A stretch of DNA of 8,260 nucleotides from Streptomyces katrae (GTDB lineage: Bacteria > Actinomycetota > Actinomycetes > Streptomycetales > Streptomycetaceae), in contig NZ_JZWV01000914.1 in NCBI RefSeq assembly GCF_000966975.1, positions 1 through 8,260 on the forward strand, read 5' to 3'. This document shows, piece by piece, positions 5,548 to 8,260 of the stretch; the first letter of the stretch is position 1; every line of letters begins with the position of its first letter. The translations under genes and the position numbers were made by a program. The notes beneath the pieces were generated by a model that was given only the letters and a program-made list of their open reading frames with translations, ran no database searches and was not told the origin of the DNA.

Positions 5548-6185
5548 AGGCAAGAATCGCCACGGCCGCCATCGCGGTTACCGTGCTCGCCGCCGGCTCC
5601 GCCGCCGTGATCACCGTCGCCACCGCCTCCGCATCGGAGACCGCCGACGTCGCCGTCTCGGTCCAGGCCGCGACGGTCGCCGCGAAGCCGGCGGTCACGG
5701 TGGCGGCAGGGCCGGACGCCACCGTCGCGGCGGAGCCGAACGCCACGGTGGCGGCGAAGCCGGCCGGCTCCCCGCTCGCTCCGCAGGCGAGCGGTACGAC
5801 GGCGCCGCCGCCGGGCGGCACCACCACGCCTCCCCCGAAGCCGGGCAAGTCCACGACGGCCTCTCCGCAGCCGGGCAAGCCGGGTGAGACCTACAAGGGC
5901 TCCGCGACCTTCTACTCCCCCGGCCTGGGTGCGTGCGGAAAGGTTGTCACGGAGAGCGACCTCGCCGTCGCGCTCGACCCCACGATGTTCGGGCCCGGGT
6001 ACCCGTCGAGCAACTGCGGACGCAAGGTCGTCATCACCTACAAGGGGAAGTCCGTCACGGCGACGGTCCTCGACGAGGCTCCCGGCGCCGGCCGGTACGG
6101 TCTCGACCTCACCCCGGGGGCGTTCAAGGCACTCGCCCCGCTCGACAAGCACAAGCTCGACGTCACCTGGCGCTTCGCCAAGTAG
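5544..6185 (+). CDS. Secreted double-psi beta-barrel protein (RlpA/expansin-like, papain-inhibitor type)
   Basis: A 213-residue exported protein. Residues 1-30 are a signal peptide (cleavage probably after TASA). Residues 43-74 are four tandem octapeptides (A/V-TVAA-x-P-x), followed by a Pro/Thr/Gly linker to about 115. Residues 116-212 form the double-psi beta-barrel: YKGSATFYSPGLGACG, Cys131 and Cys158 as a likely disulfide, KVVITYKGKSVTATVLDEAP, YGLDLTPGAFKALAPL, and a final LDVTWRFA strand. The domain resembles RlpA, expansins and the Streptomyces papain inhibitor, so it may bind the cell wall or act as a protease inhibitor; catalysis is not evident. In place of a second Cys pair seen in relatives it has EAPGAGRYG (178-186). 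GAGAGG precedes the ATG. The start overlaps the stop of the secreted-protein frame, and a strong hairpin follows the gene. Confidence 0.85.
   Translation: MKARIATAAIAVTVLAAGSAAVITVATASASETADVAVSVQAATVAAKPAVTVAAGPDATVAAEPNATVAAKPAGSPLAPQASGTTAPPPGGTTTPPPKPGKSTTASPQPGKPGETYKGSATFYSPGLGACGKVVTESDLAVALDPTMFGPGYPSSNCGRKVVITYKGKSVTATVLDEAPGAGRYGLDLTPGAFKALAPLDKHKLDVTWRFAK
5670..5765 (+). repeat. Four tandem 24-bp units coding octapeptides
   Basis: Four in-frame units encode ATVAAKPA, VTVAAGPD, ATVAAEPN and ATVAAKPA. The DNA copies have diverged at synonymous and variable positions, so this is not a recent duplication. The units form an Ala/Val/Pro stalk between the signal peptide and the linker of the barrel protein. 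Confidence 0.8.
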
Positions 6186-6242
6186 CGCGTCGGGCGGGGG
6201 CGTCGACCCAGCACCTGGGCCCGTATCCCCCGAGGCCGGCGA

Positions 6243-6295
6243 GCGTGCCGCGGGCTCGAGAGGCGTTGACCCCGCCCCTCGAGCCCGCGGCACGT
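6243..6295. terminator. Long perfect hairpin after the barrel-protein gene
   Basis: CGTGCCGCGGGCTCGAG (6244-6260) pairs perfectly over 17 bases with CTCGAGCCCGCGGCACG (6278-6294), extended by a G-T pair at 6243/6295. Inside the loop GGCG (6262-6265) can pair with CGCC (6273-6276). It begins 58 bases after the stop at 6185 and has no T run, as in many streptomycete factor-independent terminators. Confidence 0.75.
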
Positions 6296-6644
6296 CAGCT
6301 CCTGCGACGTGCCGCCGCCGACCGCACGAAGACCGGCCGCAGCCCAGCGGTCACCCAGCGGACCGATCCGCTGTCGGCGAGGGAACCGCAACCAGCTCGG
6401 GGCCGCGCGATCTTCGCCGTAGTCAAGGCCGCCGTCGACCGGGGAGGAGCCGCCACCCTCCGACGGCTGACCGGAACCTGGCCCGGCTGAGTCGGCCCTT
6501 CGCCGTACCCGGGCCCGGCTCGGAGGGACGGTGGGCGCGCCTCTGCGGGCACACGGCGTCACCCAGAAGGCCCCAAACGGGTTTCAACCGGCCGCGAGCG
6601 AGCACGCGCAAGACGATGGAAACCCCGACCGAGGAGCAGTGCAC
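6296..6644. other. Intergenic stretch without a convincing gene
   Basis: Between the hairpin and the hemerythrin gene I find no start with a ribosome site and a recognisable product. One plus-strand frame is open up to TGA at 6488-6490 and ends in a protein-like tail (RAIFAVVKAAVDRGG, then ATLRRLTGTWPG), which may be a remnant of a decayed gene or a chance open frame. The last 100 bases should hold the promoter of the hemerythrin gene, but I cannot place -35 and -10 boxes with confidence. The ribosome site GAGGAG is at 6631-6636. Confidence 0.5.
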
Positions 6645-7148
6645 ATGACCGCGGACCAGCAGGAACAGGACGTCGTCGAGGTGATCCTCGAGGACCACCG
6701 GACGATGGAAGAGCTGTTCCGGCAGATGCGAAGCGTGGAGGCCGACCGCGCGGGAGCGCTGAAGAAGTTCTCCGCTCTGCTGATCGCCCACGGCGAGGCG
6801 GAGGAGAGCGAGGTCTACGGTGCGCTGAAGCGCTTCAGGAAGGTGGACGACGAGGAGGTCGAGCACGGCGTGGAGGAGCACGAGGAGGGCAACAAGGCGC
6901 TCCTGGCCCTGCTGGAGGTCGCAGGCGTCGGCTCGGAGGATTGGGATGCGAAGCTGGAGGACCTGGTCGAGGCCGTCACCCACCACCTGGACGAGGAAGA
7001 GCGGACGATTCTCAACGGCGCCCGGGAGAACGTCCCGGACGAGCGCCGGGCCGAGCTGGGTGCCGCCTTCCTCAAGGAGCGCGAGAGGCAGCTGGAGTCG
7101 GACTGCGGCAGCATCGAGAACGTCCGGACCGTCGTCGGCGGCAGCTGA
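6645..7148 (+). CDS. Hemerythrin HHE-domain protein
   Basis: A 167-residue acidic cytoplasmic protein predicted as a four-helix bundle with a di-iron site. The hemerythrin ligands can be traced: His18 (EDHR), His49 and Glu53 (HGEAEE), His74 and His79 (EHGVEEH), and His113 or His114 with Glu117 (HHLDEEE). Hemerythrin-like proteins in bacteria bind oxygen, sense redox state or help repair or buffer iron and nitric oxide; which applies here is not visible. The helices are rich in Glu/Lys/Arg and coiled-coil-like, and the C-terminal third (about 130-167) goes beyond the core and carries a single Cys154. ATG at 6645 has GAGGAG eight bases upstream; an earlier in-frame ATG lacks a comparable site. 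It stands alone on the plus strand and converges with the membrane-protein gene. Confidence 0.9.
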   Translation: MTADQQEQDVVEVILEDHRTMEELFRQMRSVEADRAGALKKFSALLIAHGEAEESEVYGALKRFRKVDDEEVEHGVEEHEEGNKALLALLEVAGVGSEDWDAKLEDLVEAVTHHLDEEERTILNGARENVPDERRAELGAAFLKERERQLESDCGSIENVRTVVGGS

Positions 7149-7155
7149 AGCGCGG

Positions 7156-7170
7156 GGGCCGCGTCGGCCC
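7156..7170. terminator. Small GC hairpin between convergent genes
   Basis: GGGCCG (7156-7161) and CGGCCC (7165-7170) form a perfect 6-bp stem with a three-base loop, eight bases after the hemerythrin stop. It is a plausible but weak terminator, and no longer hairpin stands out in the 113-bp gap. Confidence 0.35.
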
Positions 7171-7261
7171 GGCAGGGCGCGTCCTGGAGGGAGGCGTTGC
7201 GCGCGGGGCGGGCGACCCCGGCCGGATGGCTTCCCCGCCGCATCCTGAGCCGACCGCCACG

Positions 7262-7978
7262 TCAGCGCAGGATGCTGACCGCTCGGGCGATGACGAGGAG
7301 CGAGGTGGCCAGGGCGGCCACGCTCTGGATGGCCATCAGGAGTTTGGCGCGGGTGGTGAGCGGCATGGTGTCAGTGGGGCTGAACGCGGTGGAGTTGGTG
7401 ACGGATACGTACAGGTAGTCCATGAGCGTGGGGACCCAGTCGGAATTCTTGCTCGCGCCGTCGGCGACTTCGCCGACGGCGTCGTCGTTCTCGTCCTGGG
7501 AGAAACGGAAGTCGGCCAGCGGCAGTTCGTCGCGTAGCTGCTGGGTGCGGGCGACAGGGCCGCCGCGGTCGAGTTCCCAGTAGGCGAGGCCGAAGACGAT
7601 GATGTTGGTCAGCCAGACCTGTAGGGCCGCGATCAGCAGGGAGCGCCCGTCGGCGACCTTCGCGTGGACCAGCTGGTCGATGAGCAGGCCGAGGGCGGCG
7701 AGGTTACCGGCGGCGATGGTGAGGACGAGCGTGAGGGACAGCACGCGGAACGTCTTGGTCTGGCGTGTGAGCCGTCTCGGGTTGATGGCGATCAGTGGCA
7801 GGAGGAGGAGGACTTCGAGCGCGGGCAGTGCGAAACGGGGGGTGATCAGGAGCTGCTGTGGCAGGACCAGGTACAGGCCGATCGCCGTCAGGGTCGCCAC
7901 CACGGCCGGAAGCCGGGCTTCTCCGCGACGTTCGTGGCGAGGTTGGCGGGTCCGGGCGGTCTCACGTCTGCGTGCCAT
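7262..7978 (-). CDS. Multi-pass membrane protein with ion-channel-like C-terminal pore module
   Basis: A 238-residue integral membrane protein. After an Arg-rich N-terminus (1-22) there are hydrophobic helices at about 23-40, 49-65, 78-103 and 113-134, then a soluble segment with YWELDRGGP (133-141) and an acidic stretch (QDENDD, 161-166). The C-terminus (183-236) has a short amphipathic helix, SVTNSTAFSPTDTMPLTTRAK, and a last helix. This order matches the pore helix, filter and inner helix of two-helix potassium channels, but TAFSPTD stands where TVGYGD would be. I recall similar actinobacterial proteins only as uncharacterised membrane proteins. It may be an ion channel, a channel-derived sensor or unrelated. 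ATG at 7978 is preceded by a weak AAAGG. The gene lies 40 bases after a small leftward gene. Confidence 0.75.
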   Translation of the reverse strand: MARRRETARTRQPRHERRGEARLPAVVATLTAIGLYLVLPQQLLITPRFALPALEVLLLLPLIAINPRRLTRQTKTFRVLSLTLVLTIAAGNLAALGLLIDQLVHAKVADGRSLLIAALQVWLTNIIVFGLAYWELDRGGPVARTQQLRDELPLADFRFSQDENDDAVGEVADGASKNSDWVPTLMDYLYVSVTNSTAFSPTDTMPLTTRAKLLMAIQSVAALATSLLVIARAVSILR

Positions 7979-8004
7979 GGCGTCCCGTGCCTTTCGCGTC
8001 GTCG

Positions 8005-8019
8005 CCCCCCGCCCCCCCC
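8005..8019. repeat. C6-G-C8 homopolymer run
   Basis: Six C, one G and eight C, the last C belonging to the stop codon complement of the small upstream gene. On the coding (minus) strand this is a G-rich tract immediately after the stop and before the membrane-protein ribosome site. It is prone to slippage and to sequencing error, and could form G-rich mRNA structure. Confidence 0.6.
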
Positions 8020-8249
8020 TACATGTGCGGCTGGTCGCGGTAGGAGGATTCGTGGTCCTGCTCGGAGGCGTGGAACTCCGGCGGTTCTCCCTCGTCCGCC
8101 AGGGCCGTGAGGTTGTGCACGGGTTTGTCCTCTCGCTGAGCTGCCTGGCCGGGTCGCCCCTCCACCCCCAGCTTCGCCGCTGCCGAGCCGCGTCGGCGGG
8201 TACGACGCGCGCGGCGACGCCCCGAGGTGCTGGGCGGGGTCTTCCTCAC
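8019..8249 (-). CDS. Small hydrophilic hypothetical protein, possibly extending beyond the window
   Basis: A 76-residue frame with strongly coding-like third positions. The N-terminal third is very basic (GRRRARRTRRRG, 10-21), and the C-terminal half is acidic and polar (LTALADEGEPPEFHASEQDH, 47-66, ending QPHM). No signal peptide, membrane helix or known motif is visible, and I do not recognise it. GTG at 8249 is taken as the start, but the frame stays open to the right edge, so the true start may lie outside. It is followed after 40 bases by the membrane-protein gene on the same strand and could be co-transcribed with it. The charge split between halves suggests a flexible nucleic-acid or partner-binding protein, but this is inference. 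Confidence 0.55.
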   Translation of the reverse strand: MRKTPPSTSGRRRARRTRRRGSAAAKLGVEGRPGQAAQREDKPVHNLTALADEGEPPEFHASEQDHESSYRDQPHM

Positions 8250-8260
8250 CGTCGGCGTCC

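Noticed and set aside
5343..6293. Minus-strand frame of 316 codons over the barrel protein
   Set aside because: It is Arg/Gly-rich and antisense to a protein with a signal peptide and a recognisable domain; it also crosses the terminator hairpin.
8005..8019. Possible replication or recombination site at the C-rich run
   Set aside because: No flanking iterons, inverted repeats or integrase gene accompany it; it is only a homopolymer run.

Overview
The window reads as high-GC actinobacterial chromosome, most likely Streptomyces or a close relative. Codon third positions are almost all G or C, GTG and TTG starts are used, and the gene content is typical of that group (DoxX, LysR, secreted double-psi beta-barrel protein, hemerythrin). 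No rRNA, tRNA, CRISPR array, insertion sequence or phage gene was seen.

Layout. From 1 to about 3573 everything reads leftward. In order of transcription it holds an inositol-monophosphatase-family protein, an F420/NADP-type oxidoreductase broken by a frameshift, a YcaC-like isochorismatase-family hydrolase, a DoxX membrane protein, a 54-residue remnant of a Dps-type protein, and the N-terminal part of a FAD disulfide oxidoreductase that runs off the left edge. A LysR regulator (3724-4644) points the other way. The 150-bp gap between it and the phosphatase gene contains back-to-back promoters that share a palindromic site. This suggests that LysR controls the leftward redox and detoxification genes and itself.

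From 4645 to 6185, reading rightward, come a spacer with inverted and direct repeats, a small secreted-protein gene apparently split by a one-base shift, and a secreted double-psi beta-barrel (RlpA/papain-inhibitor-like) protein with four tandem octapeptides near its N-terminus. A strong hairpin follows at 6243-6295. After a 459-bp stretch with no convincing gene comes a rightward hemerythrin-domain protein (6645-7148). It converges on a leftward membrane protein whose C-terminal part looks like an ion-channel pore with an altered selectivity filter, and that gene is preceded by a small hydrophilic protein at the right edge.

Taken together the genes suggest an accessory stress, redox and envelope region. 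The most notable points are gene damage and shared control: the Dps gene appears to have lost its whole ferritin-like core yet remains in frame and translationally overlapped with the next gene; two genes each look one base short at a G or C run, which could be decay or sequence error; and a shared LysR operator and promoter region can be read directly. I did not find a clearly new multi-gene system.
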